Shown: positions 26,293-34,652 of the stretch, piece after piece
Numbering within the stretch: position 1 is the stretch's first letter
How the letters are laid out: every line of letters starts with the position of its first letter
Origin: Streptomyces deccanensis
GTDB taxonomy: Bacteria > Actinomycetota > Actinomycetes > Streptomycetales > Streptomycetaceae
Reading direction: 5' to 3'
Assembly (NCBI RefSeq): GCF_022385335.1
Contig: NZ_CP092431.1
Span: 9,424,001 to 9,488,000 of the forward strand
DNA: 64,000 bases
Program-made: the position numbers and the translations under genes
Notes under the pieces: model-generated
What the model was told of the DNA's origin: nothing
Databases searched by the model: none
Seen by the model: the letters and a program-made list of their open reading frames with translations, nothing else

Positions 26293-27414
26293 ATGCAACT
26301 GAGCGAGAGCGCCCGCGCTGTCTTCGCCGTACTGGCCGCGTCGAGCACCGCCACCCGCCCCCAACTGGCGACCGGGGCGCGTCTTTCCAAGCCGACCGTC
26401 TCCACCGCCGTGGCCGAGCTGGAGGCGGCCGGTCTCGCCGCCCGCTCCGGCACCCTCAACGGAGGAACCGGCAGGTCAGCGGCCGTATACGATCTCGGGA
26501 TCGCCGCCGGCGCGGTCCTCGCCGTCGACCTCGGCCCCAGCGTCACCCGGGTGCGGGTGTGCGCCCTGGACGGCACGCTGCTCGCCGAGGGCACCGGTCT
26601 GCGGGCGGACACCGTCGACGTCGTCGCGGAGGCCCTGGCGCGGCTGTCGCCCGGGGCGCCGCTGCGCGCCATCGTCGTCGCCGTCGGCGACGTCACCGTC
26701 CAGGGCCGGGAGGGCAGGTCCGTACGGCCCGCCACCGCCAAGGCGGGCCCCATCTTCGACGCCCTGACCGTGGCCCTCCCGCCCGGAGTGCCCGTCCACG
26801 TCGAGAACAACGTGAACTGCGCCGCCCTGGCCGAGCTGCACGAGGGCGCCGCCCGGGGCCGGGACACCTTCGGCTATCTGCGGATCGGCGTCGGCATCGG
26901 TCTCGGTGTGGTCATCGGCGGCCAGGTGCTGCGCGGCGCGAACGGCGCCGCCGGTGAGGTGGCCCGGCTGCCCTACCCGTGGGACGCGGACCGCGAACCC
27001 CGCCACGAGGGCCTGGAGGCGCACATAGGGGCGGGCTCCCTGCTGCGGCGGGCGGCGGACGCCTGGCGGGGCGTGGACGACCCCTGCCCCGACACCGTCG
27101 ACGGGCTGTTCGCGCTGGCCGACGCGGGGCACGCCACGGCGCGCGCCGTCGTCGCCCGGCACGCCGCCGACGTGGGCAGACTCGCCGTCGCGGCCGCCGC
27201 GGTCCTGGACCCCGGCCTGATCGTGCTGGGCGGTGCCGTGGGCTCCAAGCCCCTGCTGCTGCCCGGCGTACGGGCCGAGCTGGCCCGGCTGAGCTGGCCC
27301 ACCGAGGTCGTGAGCAGCGCCCTCGGCGACAGCGGCACCGTCGTGGGGGCCAGTCGGCTGGCCGTGGCCCGGGGAATCCAAACCGTGACCGGAGGTGCGG
27401 CGGTGAAGCATTGA
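26293..27414 (+). CDS. ROK family transcriptional regulator (glycan locus)
   Basis: The Met at 26293 (after GGGGAG) gives 373 residues. The winged helix domain covers residues 1-60 (SESARAVFAVLAASSTATRPQL and LSKPTVSTAVAELEAAGLAA). The ROK domain follows, with VLAVDLGPSVTRVRV, HVENNVNCAALAELHEGAARG and GIGLGVVIGG. As in the ROK at 8470, the zinc-binding Cys cluster is missing. It probably represses the downstream lipoprotein-permease-enzyme operon and the divergent BadF-type kinase through the palindrome at 26191, released by a sugar. The gene is followed by a 277-base region before the transporter. Confidence 0.88.
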   Translation: MQLSESARAVFAVLAASSTATRPQLATGARLSKPTVSTAVAELEAAGLAARSGTLNGGTGRSAAVYDLGIAAGAVLAVDLGPSVTRVRVCALDGTLLAEGTGLRADTVDVVAEALARLSPGAPLRAIVVAVGDVTVQGREGRSVRPATAKAGPIFDALTVALPPGVPVHVENNVNCAALAELHEGAARGRDTFGYLRIGVGIGLGVVIGGQVLRGANGAAGEVARLPYPWDADREPRHEGLEAHIGAGSLLRRAADAWRGVDDPCPDTVDGLFALADAGHATARAVVARHAADVGRLAVAAAAVLDPGLIVLGGAVGSKPLLLPGVRAELARLSWPTEVVSSALGDSGTVVGASRLAVARGIQTVTGGAAVKH

Positions 27415-27446
27415 CGGACTCCACCGGCATCTGCCAATGTCCGGAC

Positions 27447-27454
27447 AAGCGCTT
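27447..27454. promoter_or_regulatory. AAGCGCTT palindrome upstream of the sugar importer
   Basis: AAGCGCTT, extendable to ACAAGCGCTTTCT with one mismatch, lies 238 bases before the lipoprotein start. It resembles LacI/CcpA-type half-site cores. The remainder of 27415-27691 shows no gene. Confidence 0.35.
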
Positions 27455-27691
27455 TCTAAGTCGGCCGGGACGCCGGCTTGGGGCGAGCCTCCCGCCCGTA
27501 CTCGACGTACGGCCACCGCACGAGGGCGTGCCCGTGCGGTGACGGCCAGACGGCTGGGGATCCCGCCCCGCGTGGACGACGCGGCCGGGCGAGGCCGTGC
27601 CCCCCGGAAAGCAGCCCTCCTGCACAATGCACCCGTGCCGCCTCGGTCGGCGCGCCGTGCTCTGTCCCCTACCGAAAAAAAGGGATCGAAG

Positions 27692-29017
27692 ATGACCACT
27701 GTGGGTGTGCGGCGCTCAAGCCGACTCGGCCGCGGCGGTATGCGCCGCCTGGTTCCCCTCGCTGCCGGTGTCTCGGCGGCCGCCCTGCTGCTCTCCGCCT
27801 GCGGAGGAGGGGAATCCGACTCGGGCGGTACCTCCAAGTCGCTGACGTTCTGGATCTCCACGGTTCCGGGGCAGGACGCGGGCTGGAAGAAGATGGTGGC
27901 GCAGTACGAGAAGGAAACCGGCGTCAAGGTCAAGCTGGTCAACATCCCCTACGACGGCTACGCGACGAAGCTGCGCAACTCCGCGCAGGCGAACTCGCTG
28001 CCCGACGTGGCGGCCGTGCCGGCGCTCGACCCGATCTGGTCGAACAAGCTGATCGACCTCAGCGACATCGCCAACAACAAGACGAACAAGATCAACGCCA
28101 ACTTCGTCGCCAAGGACTCCTCCGGGAAGGTGCTGTCCATCCCCTCGGACGTCACCGCGTCCGGCATGTTCATCAACAAGTCCCTGTTCGAGAAGGCCGG
28201 CGTCGACTACCCGACCTCGCCCGACAAGACCTGGACCTGGGACGAGTTCATCAAGGCGGCGAACGAGGTCCGGGAGAAGACCGACGCCAAGTACTCCCTG
28301 ACCTTCGACCAGTCGCCGTCCCGGCTGCGCGCCATGGTCTACGAGATGGGCGGCAAGTACGTCCACGCCGACGACTCCGGCAAGTTCTCGGTGGACGCGG
28401 CGACCAAGAAGGCCGTGAAGACCTTCGTCGGCTGGAACGACGACAAGACCATGCCGAAGTCGGTGTGGACCAGCGGCGCCGACCCGTCCGCCATGTTCCA
28501 GAGCGGTGACGTCGTCGCCTACTGGTCCGGCGTGTGGCAGGTCGCCGCCTACTCGGAGAGCATCACCAAGTTCGAGTGGGCGAGCGTCCCGACCCCCGCC
28601 CAGCCGGTGCAGGCCAGTGACGTCAACAGCGGTGGCATGACGGTCGGCTTCAACAACAACGCCGACGCGGCCGCCGCCGCGAAGAAGTTCCTGTCCTGGC
28701 TGTACGAGCCCGACCACTACAAGACGCTGTGCGAGACGTCCGGCTTCCTGCCGGTCGAGAGCGGCCTGAACCCGAAGTACCCCTTCAAGTCCGAGGCGGC
28801 GCAGGCGGCGTTCAAGCTCTACAACGAGTCCATCCCGCTCTACGACCCCATCTCCGGCTACTTCAACAGCGCGCAGACGGCCTGGGTGCTGAAGGGCAAG
28901 AGCCTCGCCGACGACCCGACCAAGGCGGAGCTCGGCAAGGCGATCAACGGAGAGCAGTCGTCCGACAAGGCCCTGCAGAACATCGTCGACGGCTACAACA
29001 CGCAGGTCGGCGGCTGA
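27692..29017 (+). CDS. ABC sugar-binding lipoprotein
   Basis: This 441-residue solute-binding protein follows an AGGGA ribosome site by 7 bases. The signal peptide ends in the lipobox LLLSACGGG, with the lipidated Cys, so it is anchored outside the membrane. The mature part is of the carbohydrate uptake transporter-1 type: FWISTVPGQDAGWKKMVAQYEK, PDVAAVPALDPIW, and MFQSGDVVAYWSGVW. Lysine-rich loops and aromatic clusters fit oligosaccharide capture. It is the first gene of the importer operon, with a large hairpin after its stop, which probably raises its level relative to the permeases. Confidence 0.92.
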   Translation: MTTVGVRRSSRLGRGGMRRLVPLAAGVSAAALLLSACGGGESDSGGTSKSLTFWISTVPGQDAGWKKMVAQYEKETGVKVKLVNIPYDGYATKLRNSAQANSLPDVAAVPALDPIWSNKLIDLSDIANNKTNKINANFVAKDSSGKVLSIPSDVTASGMFINKSLFEKAGVDYPTSPDKTWTWDEFIKAANEVREKTDAKYSLTFDQSPSRLRAMVYEMGGKYVHADDSGKFSVDAATKKAVKTFVGWNDDKTMPKSVWTSGADPSAMFQSGDVVAYWSGVWQVAAYSESITKFEWASVPTPAQPVQASDVNSGGMTVGFNNNADAAAAAKKFLSWLYEPDHYKTLCETSGFLPVESGLNPKYPFKSEAAQAAFKLYNESIPLYDPISGYFNSAQTAWVLKGKSLADDPTKAELGKAINGEQSSDKALQNIVDGYNTQVGG

Positions 29018-29032
29018 GCGTAGGCAGGCAGT

Positions 29033-29066
29033 CCCGGGCGGCGGTGTCCCGACCCCGCCGCCCGGG
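29033..29066 (+). terminator. Intra-operon hairpin after the lipoprotein gene
   Basis: Perfect 12-base arms CCCGGGCGGCGG (29033-29044) and CCGCCGCCCGGG (29055-29066) with a 10-base loop, 15 bases after the stop. Probably a partial terminator or mRNA stabiliser that gives excess binding protein. Confidence 0.6.
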
Positions 29067-29146
29067 CCCGCGGACCCCACCCACGTGATGCCGGGCTCAT
29101 GACCTGAGCCTCCAGGAACCCATTCCACCAGCACGGAGTCAGGAAG

Positions 29147-30067
29147 ATGACCAAACGCGCCCCGGACGCTTCGGACGTGTCCGTGAGCCCGCCCAGGAGA
29201 CGAAGCAAGTACACCCTCGCACCGCTCGTCCTCATCTCGGGCAACGTCGTGCTCTTCGCGCTGTTCTTCGTCTGGCCGGCGGTGATCGGGCTCGTCTACT
29301 CCTTCACGAACTACACGGGCGTGGGGGCGTTCCAGTTCGTCGGACTGGACAACTACAGCAAGCTGTTCGGGGACTCCGCCTTCTACGACGCGATGAGCCG
29401 CACGCTGCTGTACACCGTGCTCTTCGTCCCGCTGAACTTCGTGCTCTCGCTGCTCATCGCCAACGTGCTGGTGAGCAAGCACGCCAAGGGCGCGTCGGTC
29501 GCCCGCATCTTCTTCTTCATCCCGTGGCTGCTGTCGCCCATCATCGTGGGTGTCCTGTGGCGGTGGCTGTTCGGTGAGAACTTCGGACTGGTCAACTACT
29601 TCATCGAGAAGGTCGGCGGGAGCGCCGTTCCCTGGCAGTCGAACGCGGACCTGTCACTGCTCGTGGTCGTGGTCGCGGCGGCCTGGGCCTGGACGGGCTT
29701 CTCGATGCTGCTGTTCATCGCGGCGATCAAGAACGTCCCGACGTCGTACTACGAGGCCGCCGCGCTCGACGGCGCCGGTCCCTGGCGCCAGTTCTTCAGC
29801 ATCACCCTGCCGAGCATCGCCCCCACGTCCTTCATCGTCATCCTGCTCAACACGATCCACGCGATGAAGGAATACGCGGTGTTCGCCTCCCTCAACAACG
29901 GCGGACCCGGAACGTCGAACAACCTGATGGTCCAGTACATCTACCAGACGGGGTTCAAGTCGGGCCAGATCGGCTACGCGAGCGCCGCGTCGTTCGTGCT
30001 CATGCTCATCCTGATGGCCGTCGCGATCATCCAGATGATGGTGAACCGGCGGGTGGAGAACCGATGA
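29147..30067 (+). CDS. ABC sugar transporter permease 1
   Basis: This 306-residue permease of the MalF type has six predicted membrane helices beginning VLISGNVVLFALFFVWPAVI. The EAA loop that contacts the ATPase reads YYEAAALDGAGPWRQFFSIT near residue 210. The usual ligand-side sequence SFTNYTG is present near residue 50. Its stop overlaps the next permease start (ATGA). No ATPase gene is in the cluster, as is usual for Streptomyces CUT1 importers served by a shared MsiK-type ATPase (known for such systems, inferred here). Confidence 0.92.
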   Translation: MTKRAPDASDVSVSPPRRRSKYTLAPLVLISGNVVLFALFFVWPAVIGLVYSFTNYTGVGAFQFVGLDNYSKLFGDSAFYDAMSRTLLYTVLFVPLNFVLSLLIANVLVSKHAKGASVARIFFFIPWLLSPIIVGVLWRWLFGENFGLVNYFIEKVGGSAVPWQSNADLSLLVVVVAAAWAWTGFSMLLFIAAIKNVPTSYYEAAALDGAGPWRQFFSITLPSIAPTSFIVILLNTIHAMKEYAVFASLNNGGPGTSNNLMVQYIYQTGFKSGQIGYASAASFVLMLILMAVAIIQMMVNRRVENR

Positions 30068-30966
30068 CAACCACAGACATGCCTCGCAAGGTCGACGCCC
30101 GGCCCGCACGACCTGTCCGCAAGAAGCGGTCCGGCGGCTCGGCCACCGGCGGTCTCCGGCGCGCGATCGCCCCGACGACCCTGCTGTGGGTCCTCGCGGC
30201 CCTCTACGGGGTGCCGGTGCTGTGGTTCGTCCTCAGCTCCCTCAAACCGGCGGGAGACCTGTTCTCCCTTCCGCTGACGGTGTTCCCCGAGAATCCCACC
30301 GTGTCGGGCTACAAGGAGGCGTGGGCGAGCGCCAACTTCTCCGAGTACTTCATCAACACGACCATCGTGTGTGTGATCGCGACGATCCTCACGGTGGGAG
30401 TCAGCTGCTGCACCGGGTACGCGCTGGCCAAGTACGACAACAAGTGGCTCAAGGCGTTCTTCCTCTGCATCCTGGCCACCACGATGCTGCCGGCCGAGGT
30501 CATGCTCGCCCCGCTGTTCCTGGTGGTCCGCGACCTCGGCTTCTACAACTCGCTGTCCGGCATCATCCTCCCGGCCCTGCTCACCGCGACCGGCTGCTTC
30601 ATGTTCCGCCAGTTCTTCCTGACGGTCCCCGACGAACTCATCGAGGCCGCCCGCATCGACGGCGCCAAAGAGCTGTCGATCTTCCTGCGGATCATGGTGC
30701 CGCTCTCCCGGCCCATCATGCTGACGCTCGCCATCCTGTCGTTCCAGTGGAGGTGGAACGACTACATCTGGCCGCTGCTGATGCTGAACGACCCGGAGAA
30801 GTTCACGGTGCAGATCGGCATCCAGAGCCTCGTCGGCGCGCAGAACATCAACTGGTCGGTGCTGCTGGGCGGTTCGGTCATCTCCATGGTCCCGCTGATC
30901 GTCGTCTTCCTGGTGTTCCAGAAGTACGTCATGAACGCCGACATCAACGCCGGACTGAAGGACTGA
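30064..30966 (+). CDS. ABC sugar transporter permease 2
   Basis: This 300-residue MalG-type permease has helices at LLWVLAALYGVPVLWFVLSSL and beyond, and the EAA loop IEAARIDGAKELSIFLRIMV near residue 200. A basic N-terminal tail precedes the first helix. It is translationally coupled to the first permease by a 4-base overlap, and its stop lies 2 bases before the TTG start of the next gene, so the transporter and the two downstream proteins form one operon. Confidence 0.92.
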   Translation: MTTTDMPRKVDARPARPVRKKRSGGSATGGLRRAIAPTTLLWVLAALYGVPVLWFVLSSLKPAGDLFSLPLTVFPENPTVSGYKEAWASANFSEYFINTTIVCVIATILTVGVSCCTGYALAKYDNKWLKAFFLCILATTMLPAEVMLAPLFLVVRDLGFYNSLSGIILPALLTATGCFMFRQFFLTVPDELIEAARIDGAKELSIFLRIMVPLSRPIMLTLAILSFQWRWNDYIWPLLMLNDPEKFTVQIGIQSLVGAQNINWSVLLGGSVISMVPLIVVFLVFQKYVMNADINAGLKD

Positions 30967-30968
30967 CC

Positions 30969-32687
30969 TTGCCCTCCGCGCTCGACCACGAGTTCGTCCG
31001 CGCGGCGGCCCGCGCCGCCGACCGGTCGGCCGTCCCCCTGGCGGCCGACCCGGACGCGGAACCCGCCGGTGTGCCGCACCGTGGTCTGGCGCGGCGGGTG
31101 AAGACCCTGGTCGCGGCATACCGTTCCCCGGACTCGGAACTGCACGGCGGCGAGCGGGCCGTCGCCGCCGCGCTGACCCACCTGCGCGCCCTGCGGGCCG
31201 TGCAGACGCCCTCCGGCCTCTTCGCGGGTGGCGACAACGTGCAGTCACCGCCGGACTCCGCGTTCACCGTCAACGACGTGTGCGACGCGTACGTCCTCGC
31301 CGCCGACGGGGGACCGGAACTGCGCGAGGTCACAGCCGCGCTCGCCGACATCGCCGGCGCCGCCACCGGCAGCCTCCTGACCGGCGGCGTGCACACCCCG
31401 AACCACCGCTGGGAACTGAGCGCGGCCCTCGCCCGGCTGCACCGGTCCTTCCCCGACGACCGACTCCTCGACCGCGTCCAGGAGTGGCTCGCCGAGGGCG
31501 TCGACATCGACGCGGACGGCCTGTACTCGGAACGCAGCGCCGTCTACGCGTCCATCGTGACCAACCCGGCGCTGCTCCTGCTGGCCGAGACGCTCGGCCG
31601 GACCGACCTGTCGGCGGCCGTCGAACGCAACCTCGCCACCACCCTGGACCTGATCCGACCGGACGGCACGGTGGAGACCGTCCACTCGCGACGGCAGGAC
31701 CAGAAGCTCACGTTCGCCCTGTGGCCCTACCTGCCGCACTACCGGCTCCTCGCGATCCGCACCGGCCGGGGCGACTTCGCCCGGGCGGTACGGCTGGCGG
31801 CCGCCGGCGGCATCGACGACCCCGACCTGCTCGCCCAGACCCTCCTCACCCCGGACCTGAGCCACGAACTGCCGGCCGAGGACGCGGAGACGCTTCCGCG
31901 CGCGAGGTACCTCACCACCGCTCGCCTCGCCACGCACGCCTCGGCCACCGCGCACACCGTGGTGTACGGCGGCTCCGACGTGCCCGAGCACCGGCGCATC
32001 CGCTCGGGTCTCGCCTGCAACCCGACCTTCCTGCGCCTGTTCGCCGGGGACGCCGTCCTCGACGCGGTCCGCCTCTCGCGCGGCTTCTTCGACCTGGGCC
32101 CGTTCCGCGCCGCCGCCATGGAACGGCTCGCCGACCACCGGTACCGGCTCACCCAGAGCCTCACCACCGCCTACTACCAGCCGCTCCCGAAGGACCACAG
32201 GCGCGACGACGGCGCCTACCGCCTGGTGGACGAGGGCCGCTTCTCCGCGGCGATGGCCTTCCCGGACCGTCCTGAGGACGAGGTCACCCACACCACCCGG
32301 GTCGAGGTCGACCTGCGGGAGGACGGGGCCGACCTGCGGATCGACATCAGCGGCCCACCGGTGCCCTGGGCCCTCGAACTGACCTTCCGGCCGGGCGGCG
32401 AGCCCCAGGGCGCCGTACCGCTCGGCGACGGACGCTGGTGCCTGACCACCGGACCCATGACCTACCGGGCCGGCGACGACGAGATCCGGGTCGAGGCCCG
32501 TGTCGAGGCGGGCGAGCCGCTCGCCGGGCCGGACCGGAGCGACATACTGCGGTACGACCCGGGCCAGGACTACACCGTGACCGGCGGCACCGACGCGACG
32601 ACCGGGAACCGCGTCCACCTCGGCGGCCACGGCCCGCACACACTGACCCTCGCCCTGCGCGCCCGCCGCCCCGCACCCGTCGTCTGA
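30969..32687 (+). CDS. Unrecognised toroid-like protein, candidate polysaccharide lyase or hydrolase (first)
   Basis: The TTG at 30969 is chosen because AAGGA at 30958-30962 lies 6 bases before it, overlapping the permease end; no ATG or GTG fits. The 572-residue product has no signal peptide. Residues 1-400 look all-helical with repeated hairpins (VKTLVAAYRS, ALTHLRALRAVQ, VQEWLAEGVDI), as in alpha/alpha toroids, and the C-terminal part (about 415-572) is beta-rich (TTRVEVDLREDGADLRIDIS). Motifs TPNHRWELSAAL and DADGLYSERSAVY recall the Asn-His/Tyr catalytic patterns of heparinase II/III-like lyases and related hydrolases. It does not clearly match a known family. Context suggests cytoplasmic breakdown of the imported glycan. 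Confidence 0.7.
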   Translation: MPSALDHEFVRAAARAADRSAVPLAADPDAEPAGVPHRGLARRVKTLVAAYRSPDSELHGGERAVAAALTHLRALRAVQTPSGLFAGGDNVQSPPDSAFTVNDVCDAYVLAADGGPELREVTAALADIAGAATGSLLTGGVHTPNHRWELSAALARLHRSFPDDRLLDRVQEWLAEGVDIDADGLYSERSAVYASIVTNPALLLLAETLGRTDLSAAVERNLATTLDLIRPDGTVETVHSRRQDQKLTFALWPYLPHYRLLAIRTGRGDFARAVRLAAAGGIDDPDLLAQTLLTPDLSHELPAEDAETLPRARYLTTARLATHASATAHTVVYGGSDVPEHRRIRSGLACNPTFLRLFAGDAVLDAVRLSRGFFDLGPFRAAAMERLADHRYRLTQSLTTAYYQPLPKDHRRDDGAYRLVDEGRFSAAMAFPDRPEDEVTHTTRVEVDLREDGADLRIDISGPPVPWALELTFRPGGEPQGAVPLGDGRWCLTTGPMTYRAGDDEIRVEARVEAGEPLAGPDRSDILRYDPGQDYTVTGGTDATTGNRVHLGGHGPHTLTLALRARRPAPVV

Positions 32688-32735
32688 CCCGACGCACCAC
32701 GTCATGGCCACCCCAGGCATGAAGGACTGATCCCC

Positions 32736-34568
32736 GTGCACCTCCCACGCCAGCTCGGTTCGCTGCACGACCTGCCGGACACTCCGGAGGCGTACGACGC
32801 CGTGCTCGCCGACGTCACCGAGCAGGCCCTGGCCCGCCTCACACCCGAGGGCAACCTCGAACACCCCGACTGCGTCGACGACATCGGCGACACCTCTCTC
32901 GGCATCACCTCCCTGCTCGCCCTCGCCTGGCAGCGCACCAAGGACCCGCGTCTTCCGGAGGCGGTCGGCCGCAGCACGGACTTCCACCTCCGCGAGCGCG
33001 TCTACACGGACGACAACCCCGGATACCCCAACCTGCGGGTACGCGACTCCGGCTTCCCGTACGCCCGTTACACCCTCGCGCCCGGCGCCCACCCCATCGG
33101 CGACTGGCCGAGCACGGTCTGGGCGCTGCTCCAGGCCGTCAACCTGCTCGACCTGGCCGACGGCCTCCTCACCGACGAACAGACCGACGCCCTGCGGGAG
33201 ATGAGCCGCGGCTACTGGCGCTGGCTCACCGAGGCGACCTTCTTCAACCCGCAGGAGGCCGGCAACCAGGCCATCGGCTGCGTCGTCGGCGGCCTGATGC
33301 TGGCCCGCCACCTCCCGCCCGAGGACGCCCGACGGGTCCGCGAGCAGGCGATCGCCCTGTACGTCGACGAGATCCGCGCGCACCGGGTGCGCGACCGGGG
33401 CGCCCTCCTCCCGCCCGAGCACGGCGGTGCCTGGGACAACAACTACGGCCCGATCTCCCTGTCCTTTCTCGCCCAGGCCCACCGGGTCAGCGGCGAGCAG
33501 ATCTTCGCCGAGGACGGGGAGACGGTCGCCCGCTACCTCGACGCGCGCCTGACGGTCGGCGGCTTCGACCTCGGCGGCCCCCGCTACAGCGAGCAGCACT
33601 CCGGCTTCGAGTCCGTGCTCGGCCTGCGCTACTTCGGCCACCGCGTCGGCGCCGACCTCGGCCGCTACCGGGGCGACCTCCGCTGGGGCCGGCACGCGGT
33701 CAAGCCGGACGGCGGGGTCGACGGCCACTTCGCGTGGATGCTGGTCTGGCAGATCCAGGACACCACGCCCTGGCACCGCACCCCGTCCGCACGGCCCGTC
33801 CGGCACCAGCTGCGCGCCGGCCGGGTCTCCGTCGCCTTCGACTCGAAGATGACGCCCGCCCTGATCGAGACCGACGGGACGTACTTCCTCGCCGCCGCCG
33901 TCAACCGCCAGCACGGCTTCGGCCCGGTCGTCGACGGCTTCCTGCTCTGCCGCCCCATGGGCGAGACCCGCGTCCGGGACGTCCGGGCCGACGGCCTCAC
34001 CGCCAAGCTGGTCACCAAGCCCGTCGTCACCCGCGACCACGTCCTGCGGCACGTGCAGTCCCTGTACGTCACCGACGGCACCCGACTGTGGACCACGGTC
34101 GCCGTCGAACGCCTGCCCGGATCGCCGTACCTCCTCGCCGGACTGCCGTACGTGGCCGACGACGCCGAGGGCCTGCGCCGGATCGCCGACGCCGACGTGG
34201 CCTCCGCCGGCGACCTGTGGCTGACCCACCCGGCCGCCGAGGGCCCCGAGTTCTTCGACGCCCGCGCCGACACCACCCAGGAACTCGCCGCCTTCGCCCT
34301 CGCCGCCGACCCCCGCGGCTACGGAAACCCCGACGAGGGCTGGTCCCACCTGGTGGCCTCCACGGCCATCGAGGCCACGCCCGCGCCGGGAGCACCGGAC
34401 GACCTCGATGTCTTCGCCGTCCGCCACGGCGGCTCCGGCGAGGTCTTCGACCCCACGTTCGACCGCGTCGCGGAGGGGCTGAGGGTCCGCACGGAGGCGT
34501 TCACCGCCGTGATCGGTGACCCGGCGGGCGACGACCGGGGCGAACCGACCCTGACCCTGCGGCCCTGA
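32736..34568 (+). CDS. Unrecognised toroid-like protein, candidate polysaccharide lyase or hydrolase (second)
   Basis: The GTG at 32736 has AAGGA 9 bases upstream and gives 610 residues without a signal peptide. The N-terminal 340 residues are helical hairpins with conserved-looking clusters GDWPSTVWALLQAVNLLDLA, EAGNQAIGCVVGGLMLARHL and EHGGAWDNNYGPISLSF. PRYSEQHSGFESV has the same YSE-x-x-x-aromatic pattern as YSERSAVY in the preceding protein. The rest is beta-rich (VSVAFDSKMTPALIETDGTY). The overall layout matches helical toroid plus beta-sandwich carbohydrate enzymes, but no family can be assigned. It is 48 bases after the first enzyme and followed by a terminator. Confidence 0.7.
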   Translation: MHLPRQLGSLHDLPDTPEAYDAVLADVTEQALARLTPEGNLEHPDCVDDIGDTSLGITSLLALAWQRTKDPRLPEAVGRSTDFHLRERVYTDDNPGYPNLRVRDSGFPYARYTLAPGAHPIGDWPSTVWALLQAVNLLDLADGLLTDEQTDALREMSRGYWRWLTEATFFNPQEAGNQAIGCVVGGLMLARHLPPEDARRVREQAIALYVDEIRAHRVRDRGALLPPEHGGAWDNNYGPISLSFLAQAHRVSGEQIFAEDGETVARYLDARLTVGGFDLGGPRYSEQHSGFESVLGLRYFGHRVGADLGRYRGDLRWGRHAVKPDGGVDGHFAWMLVWQIQDTTPWHRTPSARPVRHQLRAGRVSVAFDSKMTPALIETDGTYFLAAAVNRQHGFGPVVDGFLLCRPMGETRVRDVRADGLTAKLVTKPVVTRDHVLRHVQSLYVTDGTRLWTTVAVERLPGSPYLLAGLPYVADDAEGLRRIADADVASAGDLWLTHPAAEGPEFFDARADTTQELAAFALAADPRGYGNPDEGWSHLVASTAIEATPAPGAPDDLDVFAVRHGGSGEVFDPTFDRVAEGLRVRTEAFTAVIGDPAGDDRGEPTLTLRP

Positions 34569-34602
34569 CCGCCCCCGGCCCGCCCACGGGCCGCACCAGC
34601 CG

Positions 34603-34634
34603 GCAGCCCGACGTTCCTGACGACGTCGGGCTGC
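34603..34634. terminator. Hairpin terminator ending the glycan operon
   Basis: Perfect 12-base arms GCAGCCCGACGT (34603-34614) and ACGTCGGGCTGC (34623-34634), loop of 8, followed by CTCATTT. It separates the operon from the convergent kinase gene. Confidence 0.75.
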
Positions 34635-34652
34635 CTCATTTCCGCCCCCTCC

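Noticed and set aside
31245..34427. Opposite-strand open frame of 1060 codons over the toroid genes
   Set aside because: GC-rich third positions create long antisense frames. The sense genes have ribosome sites, operon overlap and sensible composition, the antisense frame does not.
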